Shown here: positions 1 through 6,514 of the stretch, in pieces
Position numbering within the stretch: the stretch's first letter is position 1
Layout: the number at the start of each line of letters is the position of its first letter
DNA from: Gemmatimonadales bacterium
GTDB lineage: Bacteria > Gemmatimonadota > Gemmatimonadetes > Gemmatimonadales > GWC2-71-9
Assembly (NCBI GenBank): GCA_030597435.1
Contig: JAUVRV010000046.1
Coordinates: 1-11,104 of the forward strand
Direction: 5' to 3'
Length of the DNA: 11,104 bases
Notes under the pieces: model-generated
Databases searched by the model: none
What the model was told of the DNA's origin: nothing
The model's input: the letters and a program-made list of their open reading frames with translations, nothing else
Translations under genes and position numbers: made by a program

Positions 1-2208
1 AAAGCACGGCGTCCCGGTACCCCGGTACCCCGGCTACCCGGTGACGAGGGTGGTGGGATCCGGGACACCGGGACACCGGGACACCGGGATACCGGGAGAC
101 AACACCTCCTAGAACGGCTGGCAACTCAAGTCCCGGGCGCCTATGTTCCGGCATTGTACCAAGTTCCCCCAAGCGGCCGGACGCCGCGACCAAGAGCCGG
201 CGCACCCGAGGGTACACCGTTTCCGGTCACGGCACGGACCGTCCCAATGCTGCGCCCGGAAGACTACCCGCGCGAGATGGTGGTGAGCCTCACGGAAATC
301 ACCCACGACCGATTGCCCATAGAGGTCATGCGTGGATGCGTTCGCGGCTGTCGGTTTTGCCAGGCCGGATATCTGTATCGCCCCGCGCGCGAGCGCGACA
401 TAGACGATACGGTGCAGATTGCAGAGCGGGGGATCAAGCAATCCGGGTGGCAAGAGATCTCACTATTGTCGTTGTCCACAGCCGATTATTCGCGAGCCAC
501 AGAACTCGCTGACCGCATGAGTCGAACGATGGTGGACCGGGGCGTGAGCGTAAGTCTGCCCTCGTTGCGCGCTGACGCGTTCAGTGTTGCCCTGGCAGAA
601 GCAGTGAGTCGGGTACGCAAATCCGGTTTCACCTTCGCGCCAGAAGCCGGAAGCCAGCGTTTGCGGGACGTGATCAACAAGGAGATCAGCGAGCAGGACA
701 TCCTGTCTGCAATTGACCAGGCAATGGAATCGGGTTGGACCAGCGTGAAGCTCTACTTCATGATTGGCCACCCAACAGAGAACGAAGAGGATTTCGAGGA
801 GCGGGCGCGGCTCATGGACGAGATCCGGGCGATCTTGAGGCGCCACTCTGGGCGTCGCTCGATCACGGCCTCCTTCTCGCCGTTCGTTCCCAAGGCGCAT
901 ACTTCCTTCCAGTGGGAGCGGCAAGACACGATCGAAGAGACTCGCGACAAGCTCTCTTGGATCAAACGGCGTCTGAAGGGAAGGGGAGTAGACATCCGCC
1001 ACCATGACAACGGTGAGACGGCAATTGAAGGAATCATCTCGCGGGGTGGCCGGGAAGTCGCGGCCGTGATCGAGGGAGCGTGGTTGCGCGGTGCCCGCTT
1101 CGATGGTTGGAGCGAACATTGCTCGCCAGGCTATTGGGAGCAGGCATTGAACGAGAATGGCATGACGCTGCTCGACGCATTCAGGGAGATTGGAGAGGAA
1201 GAGGAGTTACCTTGGGAGATAGTGAGCTACGGTATCGATCGCCGCTATTTCGCCAAGGAAAGGCGCCGAGCGTATGAAGCAGGCACCACTGCGGAGTGCA
1301 AGAACCAGAGGTGCTCGGCATGCGGTGTGTGTGATTTCCAGGCGTTACACAATATCCTGGCTGCTCCGGCAGTCGATCCTGTACCCGACCCGGTCCGGGG
1401 AGTACTACAGGGGGTACCGGGGACCACGGTGAGATTGGGATACACGAAAGGTGAAGCGGTGCGGTTCATCTCGCACTTGGACCTGATGAGAGAGCTACAG
1501 CGCACGCTGCGACGTGCGGAGCTACCCGTTCTCTACTCGGAGGGCTTTTCACCACGACCCAAGGTCTCTGCCGGCCCACCGTTGGCGCTTGGCTGGACAT
1601 CGGACGCAGAGTGGATCGATGTCGAGTTCGCAGGAGATTGGCCTGAAGAGCGTCTGCGGAAGTTGTTGGACGATCTCAATGCGCATGTTGCGGCCGGGAT
1701 CGCGTTCACTACAGCCGCTGCGATGCCAAAGCAGACTAGCTCATTGGTTACGGGTATCGCGCAGAGCGGCTATGTGGCCCGTTTTCCGAGTCCCCCGTTT
1801 GCTACAACCCTGGGGACGCTTACGGAGGCGGCCACGACGTTCATGGCGGCGCCGTCGGCCGTGATAGAGCGGAGGGGCAAGAAACGGAGCCGCAAGGTCG
1901 ATATCCGACCTTTGGTACAGGAGTTTGCGGTGGTGGCCGAGGACGAAGCGGTCCTGCGGATCACGACTGCGAGTGGGCAGCTCGTCAAGCCCACAGAGGT
2001 CTTGCGAGAGGCCTTGGCGCTCGAGGAGCGCCAAGTGCCACTCATCATAATTCACAAGTTCGAGGCTACGCTCGCATCGGGGGATTGTCCCACGGCGGGA
2101 GCGCTTGCTCGAGCAGAGGTGCAAAGCTTTGAAGCGCGAAATACTGATTACAGGAGACAGCCAGCGCGAGACGCGTGTGGCTATATTGGAGGACGAACGC
2201 CTAGTTGA
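1..2208 (+). CDS. Radical SAM protein fused to DUF2344 (TIGR03960/TIGR03936 type), 5' partial
   Basis: The frame is open from base 1 to the stop at 2206-2208, so the gene starts before the window and 735 codons are visible. Numbering from base 1, V44-P50 (VPGAYVP) matches the segment that in this family joins the N-terminal B12-binding-like domain to the radical SAM domain. The TTG at 154 is therefore an internal Leu codon, not the start. The [4Fe-4S]/SAM motif CxxxCxxC is C113, C117, C120, followed by a FAPEAGS segment. A second Cys cluster (C433, C438, C441, C444; CSACGVC) may bind metal. From about V477 a DUF2344 domain begins (SHLDLMRELQRTLRR, then SEGFSPRPK). The reaction is unknown; the fusion and its position beside rng and rplU-rpmA suggest RNA or ribosome modification (inference). 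Residues 5-33 are a low-complexity R/G/P/T linker encoded by 8-bp repeats. The last 80 bases overlap rng. Confidence 0.9.
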   Translation, partial: KARRPGTPVPRLPGDEGGGIRDTGTPGHRDTGRQHLLERLATQVPGAYVPALYQVPPSGRTPRPRAGAPEGTPFPVTARTVPMLRPEDYPREMVVSLTEITHDRLPIEVMRGCVRGCRFCQAGYLYRPARERDIDDTVQIAERGIKQSGWQEISLLSLSTADYSRATELADRMSRTMVDRGVSVSLPSLRADAFSVALAEAVSRVRKSGFTFAPEAGSQRLRDVINKEISEQDILSAIDQAMESGWTSVKLYFMIGHPTENEEDFEERARLMDEIRAILRRHSGRRSITASFSPFVPKAHTSFQWERQDTIEETRDKLSWIKRRLKGRGVDIRHHDNGETAIEGIISRGGREVAAVIEGAWLRGARFDGWSEHCSPGYWEQALNENGMTLLDAFREIGEEEELPWEIVSYGIDRRYFAKERRRAYEAGTTAECKNQRCSACGVCDFQALHNILAAPAVDPVPDPVRGVLQGVPGTTVRLGYTKGEAVRFISHLDLMRELQRTLRRAELPVLYSEGFSPRPKVSAGPPLALGWTSDAEWIDVEFAGDWPEERLRKLLDDLNAHVAAGIAFTTAAAMPKQTSSLVTGIAQSGYVARFPSPPFATTLGTLTEAATTFMAAPSAVIERRGKKRSRKVDIRPLVQEFAVVAEDEAVLRITTASGQLVKPTEVLREALALEERQVPLIIIHKFEATLASGDCPTAGALARAEVQSFEARNTDYRRQPARDACGYIGGRTPS
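13..100 (+). repeat. Two opposed blocks of 8-bp tandem repeats inside the radical SAM frame
   Basis: Block A (13-44) is four 8-bp units: CCCGGTAC twice, then CCCGGCTA and CCCGGTGA. Block B (61-100) is five units: CGGGACAC three times, then CGGGATAC and CGGGAGAC. The reverse complement of block B reads as CCCGGTGT/CCCGGTAT units, so the blocks can pair as a long imperfect hairpin with a loop near 45-60. The array is translated in frame as a low-complexity Arg/Gly/Pro/Thr stretch between the expected B12-like and radical SAM domains. Confidence 0.85.
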
Positions 2209-3682
2209 GTTGCTGGTCGATCGGCCTGAACTGGACAGAACGGTAGGGAATATCTACCTGGGCAAGGTTGAAGCGGTGCTGCCCGGGATGCAGGCGGCGT
2301 TTGTAGACATCGGTACCGAGAAAAGCGCGTTCCTACACGCGTCCGACCTCGTCGAACCCGAGGAAGACGAGGACAACGGCAATGGCGACGAGCCAAAGCA
2401 ACGTGGGCGCCACCAGCGCAACTCGCGTCGCATTCCCAACATCCAAGATCAACTCGAGCGGGGCCAGAACCTGCTGGTTCAGGTTACCAAGGAACCGATC
2501 GGAACGAAGGGTCCCAGGGTTACGGCCCAGGTAAGTCTTGCGGGACGGTTCCTGGTGTACATGCCACTGGCGTCGAAAGTGGGCGTGAGTCGCAAGATCG
2601 AGGCACGGGACGAGCGGTACCGGTTGCGTCAGATGGTCCGCAAGTTCCTGCCGAAGAACTCGGGCGGCGTGATCATTCGCACCGTTGCTGAAGAACTCAC
2701 CGAGGATCACCTGAAGCGGGAACTCAAATCACTACTGGGGCTGTGGAAGAAGATCCAACGCAAGGCGCATTTCGTTCGCCTCAAGGCACCCCATCTGGTA
2801 CAACGGGAAGCTTCTCTCACCAGCGGAATTATCCGCGATCTCTTTAGCGACAAAGTGGACCGGCTCCTCGTTGACTCCAAAGACATCCATCGCGAGATCA
2901 ACAGGTACCTGTCGCAGGTTCACCCCGAACTGAAGAAACGGGTGAAGCTGCACAAGAGTTCGACTCCTTTATTCGACGAGTTCGACATTGAGGAGGAGAT
3001 CAGGGTTCTGTTCGACCGTCGAGTGAACATGCCGTCCGGTGGATACATCATCATCGAACCAACCGAGGCGTTGGTGTCGATCGATGTGAACACCGGAAGC
3101 TACACCGGCAAGAAGGACCACGAGAAAACCATTCTGCGTACCAATTTGGACGCCGTACGCGAGATCGCACGGCACCTACGTCTGCGCGACGTCGGAGGGA
3201 TCATCGTCATTGACTTCATAGACATGGAGAGCCAGGCTAATCGCGACCGTGTGTTGCATGAACTGCGTACTCACTTGGGTCGCGACAGAGCGCGTACCCG
3301 TGCGTTCCAAGTCTCGGAACTCGGACTGATTGAGATGACCCGCCAGAGGGTGCGCCCAGCCCTATGGGACTCGATGACCATCCCATGTCCCGATTGCGGT
3401 GGCTTCGGGATGGTGTTCAGGCCCGAGGTCGTTGCCAGGCGGCTCGAGCGTTCGCTGAGACGGGCCGCACACGGGGAGAAGGAAACGAAGATGACGGTAC
3501 AACTCCATCCGGAAGTGGCGCTCTACCTCCTGGAACAGGAGCCGGACTTCCTGGATGAAGTGCGTCGTGCTACCGGACTGGACCTGGAAATCAGGGACAA
3601 TCCCACGAACCAAATGGACCAGTTCAAGCTCGTGGCCCAGCCGGCCGGCAGGGATGTGACGGGGGAGTACAAGGTGTCGTAG
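2129..3682 (+). CDS. rng: Ribonuclease G (RNase E/G family)
   Basis: Endoribonuclease of the RNase E/G family. It cleaves single-stranded AU-rich RNA and matures 16S rRNA 5' ends in characterised relatives. The product is 517 aa from the TTG at 2129 (MKREILIT...), close to E. coli RNase G in length. This start is preferred over the TTG at 2105 because an AGAGG at 2115-2119 lies nine bases upstream and the family begins near this point. An S1-like domain spans about residues 38-135 (VGNIYLGKVEAVLPGMQAAF), interrupted by a very acidic/polar insert at about 76-103. The catalytic metal-binding aspartates are D319 (SIDVNTG) and D362 (VIDFIDM). The Zn-link Cys pair is C420 and C423 (CPDCGGFG). The long C-terminal scaffold of RNase E is absent. 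The start overlaps the radical SAM gene by 80 bases, so translation is probably coupled. The stop is followed at once by a purine tract. Confidence 0.95.
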   Translation: MKREILITGDSQRETRVAILEDERLVELLVDRPELDRTVGNIYLGKVEAVLPGMQAAFVDIGTEKSAFLHASDLVEPEEDEDNGNGDEPKQRGRHQRNSRRIPNIQDQLERGQNLLVQVTKEPIGTKGPRVTAQVSLAGRFLVYMPLASKVGVSRKIEARDERYRLRQMVRKFLPKNSGGVIIRTVAEELTEDHLKRELKSLLGLWKKIQRKAHFVRLKAPHLVQREASLTSGIIRDLFSDKVDRLLVDSKDIHREINRYLSQVHPELKKRVKLHKSSTPLFDEFDIEEEIRVLFDRRVNMPSGGYIIIEPTEALVSIDVNTGSYTGKKDHEKTILRTNLDAVREIARHLRLRDVGGIIVIDFIDMESQANRDRVLHELRTHLGRDRARTRAFQVSELGLIEMTRQRVRPALWDSMTIPCPDCGGFGMVFRPEVVARRLERSLRRAAHGEKETKMTVQLHPEVALYLLEQEPDFLDEVRRATGLDLEIRDNPTNQMDQFKLVAQPAGRDVTGEYKVS

Positions 3683-3707
3683 GAGGTAGGGGAAAGGGGA
3701 AAGGGAG
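3683..3707 (+). repeat. Purine G-run tract after rng stop
   Basis: An almost pure G/A tract starts directly after the rng stop codon, with a 7-base GGGGAAA periodicity. Its core, GAAAGGGGAAAGGGA at 3692-3706, recurs exactly as its reverse complement at 10529-10543, after the stop of the dehydrogenase gene on the - strand. The 3' end of the tract (GGGAG) would also serve as a Shine-Dalgarno sequence for the ATG at 3714. Confidence 0.7.
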
Positions 3708-3713
3708 TCAACA

Positions 3714-3809
3714 ATGCTGGTGCCCCCATTTTCGACGCCTGGCGGATACTCAGGGGCTGACTCGTGCCCATGTCAGCTCTACCTTGACCCACGAACGGGC
3801 CCTAAGTAA
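3714..3809 (+). CDS. Possible 31-codon leader ORF upstream of rplU
   Basis: An ATG at 3714 is preceded by GGGAG with a six-base spacer, a better ribosome binding site than that of rplU. The frame runs 31 codons (MLVPPFSTPGGYSG..., with CPC near the C-terminus) to a TAA at 3807-3809, eleven bases before the rplU start. rplU itself has only a weak AGG two bases before its ATG, so translational coupling through this ORF is conceivable. I recognise no family. Thirty-one open codons can arise by chance in GC-rich DNA, and the purine tract would create an apparent ribosome binding site anyway, so this is tentative. Confidence 0.25.
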   Translation: MLVPPFSTPGGYSGADSCPCQLYLDPRTGPK

Positions 3810-3820
3810 GCTTACAGGCT

Positions 3821-4138
3821 ATGAGTTATGCGATTTTTAAAGCCGTGGGGCAGCAGTTCAAGGCCTCCGAAGGCGACACGATTCAGGTCCCCAAAATGGA
3901 GGGGGAGCCGGGAACAAAGGTCACCTTTGACGAGGTGCTGTTGTCCAGTGATGGCAAGAAGATAAACACCGGACAACCCACGGTGAGTGGCGCCAAGGTC
4001 ACAGGAGAGATCGTGCGTCACGGCAAAGGTCAGAAGATTGTTATCTTCAAGTTCAAACGACGCAAGAACTACCGGCGGAAGACCGGGCATCGGCAGCAGT
4101 TCACAGAGATAAAGATCACCGGCCTCAAGCTGAGTTAA
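3821..4138 (+). CDS. rplU: 50S ribosomal protein L21
   Basis: Large-subunit ribosomal protein that binds 23S rRNA. The 105-aa product aligns end to end with bacterial L21: YAIFKAVGQQFKASEGD at the N-terminus, HGKGQKIVIFKFKRRKNYRRK in the middle, and GHRQQFTEIKITGL at the C-terminus. The ATG at 3821 places Tyr-Ala-Ile-Phe exactly where the family starts, although the upstream AGG is a weak and very close ribosome binding site. The gene lies 138 bases after rng and four bases before rpmA, the usual L21-L27 pairing. The long leader could carry autoregulation, but I do not recognise a known L21 leader structure in it. Confidence 0.98.
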   Translation: MSYAIFKAVGQQFKASEGDTIQVPKMEGEPGTKVTFDEVLLSSDGKKINTGQPTVSGAKVTGEIVRHGKGQKIVIFKFKRRKNYRRKTGHRQQFTEIKITGLKLS

Positions 4139-4142
4139 CGAT

Positions 4143-4409
4143 ATGGCACACAAGAAGGGTGTAGGCTCGAGCCGTAACGGCCGCGATTCAAAGCCAAAAT
4201 TCCTCGGGGTCAAGCGCTTCGGTGGCGAGGCTGTCAGGGCTGGGAATATCCTGGTCAGGCAGCGCGGCACCAAGTTCCATCCCGGTAACAACGTGCAGCG
4301 AGCCAAGGACGACTCCCTGCTCGCTCTGATCGACGGAATCGTGAAGTTCGAGCACAAGACGAAGAAGCGGATGAAGGTGAGTGTCTATCCCGTGGAGGCC
4401 GTCGCGTAG
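4143..4409 (+). CDS. rpmA: 50S ribosomal protein L27
   Basis: Large-subunit protein whose N-terminal tail reaches toward the peptidyl transferase centre and P-site tRNA. The 88-aa product has the classic sequence MAHKKGVGSSRNGRDS, then LGVKRFGGE, ILVRQRGTKFHPGNNV and DGIVKFE. It starts directly with Met-Ala-His-Lys-Lys, so it lacks the cleaved N-terminal extension typical of Firmicutes. It follows rplU after four bases and is surely co-transcribed. The obgE gene that often comes next is absent; the next genes run in the opposite direction, so this unit ends here. Confidence 0.98.
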   Translation: MAHKKGVGSSRNGRDSKPKFLGVKRFGGEAVRAGNILVRQRGTKFHPGNNVQRAKDDSLLALIDGIVKFEHKTKKRMKVSVYPVEAVA

Positions 4410-4432
4410 CGCCCTGAGATCCGGACTTCGAG

Positions 4433-4451
4433 AGCGGCAAAAATTGCCGTT
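4433..4451. terminator. Small hairpin between convergent rpmA and zinc-ribbon genes
   Basis: AGCGGCAA (4433-4440) pairs with TTGCCGTT (4444-4451) around a three-base loop, including one G-U pair. The site sits between two convergent stop codons (4409 and 4483), where a bidirectional terminator is expected. No clear U-run follows on either strand, so it may be weak, or act only with the adjacent G/C-run tract. Confidence 0.4.
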
Positions 4452-4455
4452 ACTA

Positions 4456-4491
4456 CCCCCTCTGCCCGCTGCCCCCCTCAATCTACCCCCC
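4456..4491 (-). repeat. Four G-runs after the zinc-ribbon gene; possible G-quadruplex
   Basis: Read on the - strand there are G-runs of 6 (4491-4486), 6 (4477-4472), 3 (4467-4465) and 5 (4460-4456), with intervening loops of 8, 4 and 4 bases. The first run encodes the last two glycines of the zinc-ribbon protein; the others lie downstream of its stop. The spacing permits a G-quadruplex in the mRNA or in the - strand. Confidence 0.5.
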
Positions 4492-4947
4492 AGGTATCTG
4501 CCGCTTCATTCGTACCGCCTTCATCTCCTTTAGCTGCTTGCGCGCGGTGCGTGCCTTGCCGCCGAAGAACCCGAACGGAACAAATGTGACTGCGCCGAGC
4601 GATGCCGCGAGAATTCCGGCCGCGACATTGACCGACTCGGCCCCGAAGAAGAGCCATATGGCTGCTATCTCGGATGCCACGATGACTCCGCCGAAGCTGT
4701 CCCGCAGATACGCCATGTCCCTGCGGTAAAGGTCGAGCCGGACCTCTTCCTCGGTCTGTACTGCACCGGCTGCCAGGAGTTCACCCTCTCCGGAATACAT
4801 GGCTCCGCAGTTGGGACACACTCTCAAGGGGCGGCCGAAGAAGCTTGCGAACCCCTTGAACCAATAGCGACTCCAGCGCAGTCGCCGTAGAGGTCTTCGC
4901 AGTATCTCGAGTTCGGTGGCGCACGATTGGCAGTTGCGGCGTTCCAT
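4483..4947 (-). CDS. Small zinc-ribbon membrane protein, function unknown
   Basis: This 154-aa protein has two CxxC knuckles, C6/C9 (CQSC) and C44/C47 (CPNC), which together form a probable zinc ribbon. They are separated by a basic stretch (LRRPLRRLRWSRYW). A charged segment follows at about 65-83 (EEEVRLDLYRRDMAYLRD), then two hydrophobic segments at about 84-103 and 106-128 that are likely membrane spans. The tail is Lys/Arg-rich, consistent with a cytoplasmic C-terminus. I do not recognise a named family. It lies 15 bases after the D-amino acid aminotransferase and is probably the last gene of that operon. The stop is immediately followed by a G-run tract. Confidence 0.8.
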   Translation of the reverse strand: MERRNCQSCATELEILRRPLRRLRWSRYWFKGFASFFGRPLRVCPNCGAMYSGEGELLAAGAVQTEEEVRLDLYRRDMAYLRDSFGGVIVASEIAAIWLFFGAESVNVAAGILAASLGAVTFVPFGFFGGKARTARKQLKEMKAVRMKRQIPGG

Positions 4948-4962
4948 ATCGGTCTTCTCGGA

Positions 4963-5829
4963 CTACGCAGAGTGAGCGTTTGTGGTTGCAGCCTCGGCCT
5001 GCATCCGATATAGCTCCGCTAGTCGCCGTACGAATGGGCCAGGTTGTCCGCTGCCCACAGGCTTGCCATCGATCTGGATGATTGGCGCGATCTCCCTGGT
5101 TGTGCCCGTGATGAACATCTCCTCGGCATTGGCCAGATCAGTCATGTATATCGGTTCCTCGCTGCAGGGGATCCCCTCACGCTGACAGATGTCGAGGGCC
5201 GCCTGACGAGTCACGCCCGCCAAGATGTAGTTGCTCTTGGGCGCCGTGCGGGCTACGCCGTTGAACACGGCAAAGAACGACGACAACGTCCCTTCTAGTA
5301 CAACACCATCTCTCACAAAGATCGCCTCGATGCAGCCGGCCTCTCGAGCGAGTTGGTTGGCGAGACAATTCGGCAGCAGGTTGATCGACTTGATGTCGCA
5401 CCGGCTCCACCTCGTGTCCGGCACAGTTATTACCGACACACCTGTCTTGAATGATGGATCCCGTACCACCGGCATCAGTCGAACAAACACGGTCGGTGCC
5501 ACATCGCTCGACGGGAAAGCATGCTTGCGCTCTGTCACCCCCCGTGTGATCTGGATATATGCGGTTACGTCGGCCGAACCTACCATGTTCTTGACCATGA
5601 GGTCGTCCAGTATCGGCTCCAAGGAGAACGCGTCGATGCCGGTAATGCGCAGACCACGTAGGCTGTGGTTGAGCCGTTCGAGGTGCTCACGCTTGCGGAA
5701 ATACCGACCCTTGTAAGCGACAACCACCTCGTATGCGCCGTCTCCGAATAGGAATCCTCTGTCGTCCGGAGATATGTTCACCTCAGACTTGGACTTGTAC
5801 GCACCGTCGAAGTAAACCGTATCGAACAT
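4963..5829 (-). CDS. dat: D-amino acid (D-alanine) aminotransferase, PLP class IV
   Basis: Pyridoxal-phosphate enzyme that interconverts D-alanine and D-glutamate (with 2-oxoglutarate/pyruvate), supplying D-amino acids for peptidoglycan. Numbering from the ATG at 5829 (288 aa; Bacillus D-AAT is about 282), the fold-type IV signature is RGFLFGDGAYEVV (24-36). The Schiff-base lysine is K147 (CDIKSINLLPN) and the cofactor-contacting acid is E179 (VLEGTLSSFF). R101 and H103 in TRGVTERKHAFP match the carboxylate-binding Arg-x-His of D-AAT, which favours it over branched-chain aminotransferase or aminodeoxychorismate lyase. A GTG at 5838 is an alternative start; it overlaps the stop of the upstream gene (ATGTGA), so coupling is likely with either start. 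The gene sits between the transglutaminase-like and zinc-ribbon genes. Confidence 0.9.
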   Translation of the reverse strand: MFDTVYFDGAYKSKSEVNISPDDRGFLFGDGAYEVVVAYKGRYFRKREHLERLNHSLRGLRITGIDAFSLEPILDDLMVKNMVGSADVTAYIQITRGVTERKHAFPSSDVAPTVFVRLMPVVRDPSFKTGVSVITVPDTRWSRCDIKSINLLPNCLANQLAREAGCIEAIFVRDGVVLEGTLSSFFAVFNGVARTAPKSNYILAGVTRQAALDICQREGIPCSEEPIYMTDLANAEEMFITGTTREIAPIIQIDGKPVGSGQPGPFVRRLAELYRMQAEAATTNAHSA

Positions 5830-5834
5830 TGATC

Positions 5835-6482
5835 TCACATCCAGTTTGGTTTGCCGCGTTTGAATGGTGTCTCGTGCGGGCTATGGTTTCTGAGAAACGC
5901 GCGGTACCGCTCTCGTAGACGAATATAACGTTTGTCGTCCGTCGGCAGCGGGGCGTGCGGATACTCGATGAGGAAACGTTCGACCTGCCACACGTTGTGT
6001 CTGGCAAGGCTCCAATCGTATGGGTCGAGTTCACGCAGATCCGCCAGCCCAAAGGCCAATATGCGCGCGTTCAGGTCTATGTAAGGTTCGTAGTAGCTCA
6101 TGGCCAGGGCCCGCACCGAGCGATATACCGGCTTGCGGCCCCAGAGCCCCACGTCCCGCGATCCACCAACGGCACCCCAGCGACCATTGGTCTTGAACGC
6201 GAACACCACGTGATCCAACCGGTCTTGGGACTCCATGTCGAGTAGCAATGGGGGCAGGCCGTGCTGCTCCATGATCGCCGCAGCAGCCACAGCCGCTGCC
6301 AGACAACGGGCGGTTCCATAACGAACGACGCCCCGGAATGACCGGAGCGTCGGGCCGTTGCTCTCCCAGTTATACGGTAGTGACCGGATCCAACGCTGAA
6401 CCGCTCGAGGGGTGCGATGAGCGGCGACCACGGTGCGCTCAGCTGGTTCCAGACAAAGCGTGCGCGCCGGAAGCGAGCGCAA
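5835..6482 (-). CDS. Transglutaminase/Cys-protease-like protein, function unknown
   Basis: The 215-aa reading has no signal peptide or membrane span. From the TTG at 6482, a cysteine opens a helix (C60 in GTARCLAAAVAAAAIMEQHG), a LLLDMES strand follows, and then H91 (DRLDHVVFAF) precedes RWGAVGGSRD (D110). A helix-capping Cys, then His, then Asp is the layout of transglutaminase/papain-like folds, so C60-H91-D110 is my proposed triad (inference). I recall similar unannotated bacterial proteins but cannot give a function. The start is uncertain: the TTG at 6482 has a GAGG almost touching it, while the GTG at 6431 (residue 18) has GAG at better spacing and would start about 13 residues before the conserved-looking RWIRSLPYNWE. 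The stop lies five bases from the aminotransferase ATG, so the two are co-transcribed. Confidence 0.75.
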   Translation of the reverse strand: MRSLPARTLCLEPAERTVVAAHRTPRAVQRWIRSLPYNWESNGPTLRSFRGVVRYGTARCLAAAVAAAAIMEQHGLPPLLLDMESQDRLDHVVFAFKTNGRWGAVGGSRDVGLWGRKPVYRSVRALAMSYYEPYIDLNARILAFGLADLRELDPYDWSLARHNVWQVERFLIEYPHAPLPTDDKRYIRLRERYRAFLRNHSPHETPFKRGKPNWM

Positions 6483-6514
6483 ACCTCAGTGATTATCCGA
6501 CAACGACAGAGGCA

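Noticed and set aside
13..100. CRISPR-like array
   Set aside because: The units are 8 bp and directly adjacent, with no spacers and no cas genes; they are simple tandem repeats.
154..156. TTG as start of the radical SAM protein
   Set aside because: The frame and family sequence (VPGAYVPA) continue upstream of it to the window edge, so it is an internal Leu codon.
463..1119. 218-codon open frame on the - strand
   Set aside because: It is antisense to the radical SAM core and shows no domain; it is explained by codon bias on the + strand.
3720..3760. L21 leader riboswitch-like structure (GCCCC...GGGGC pairing)
   Set aside because: The five-base pairing across about 30 bases is weak, and I do not recognise the known L21 leader consensus.
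3784..3812. Promoter for rplU (TTGACC, 17-bp gap, TAAGCT)
   Set aside because: The -10 match is poor and transcription would begin almost at the rplU ATG; co-transcription from the rng side is as likely.
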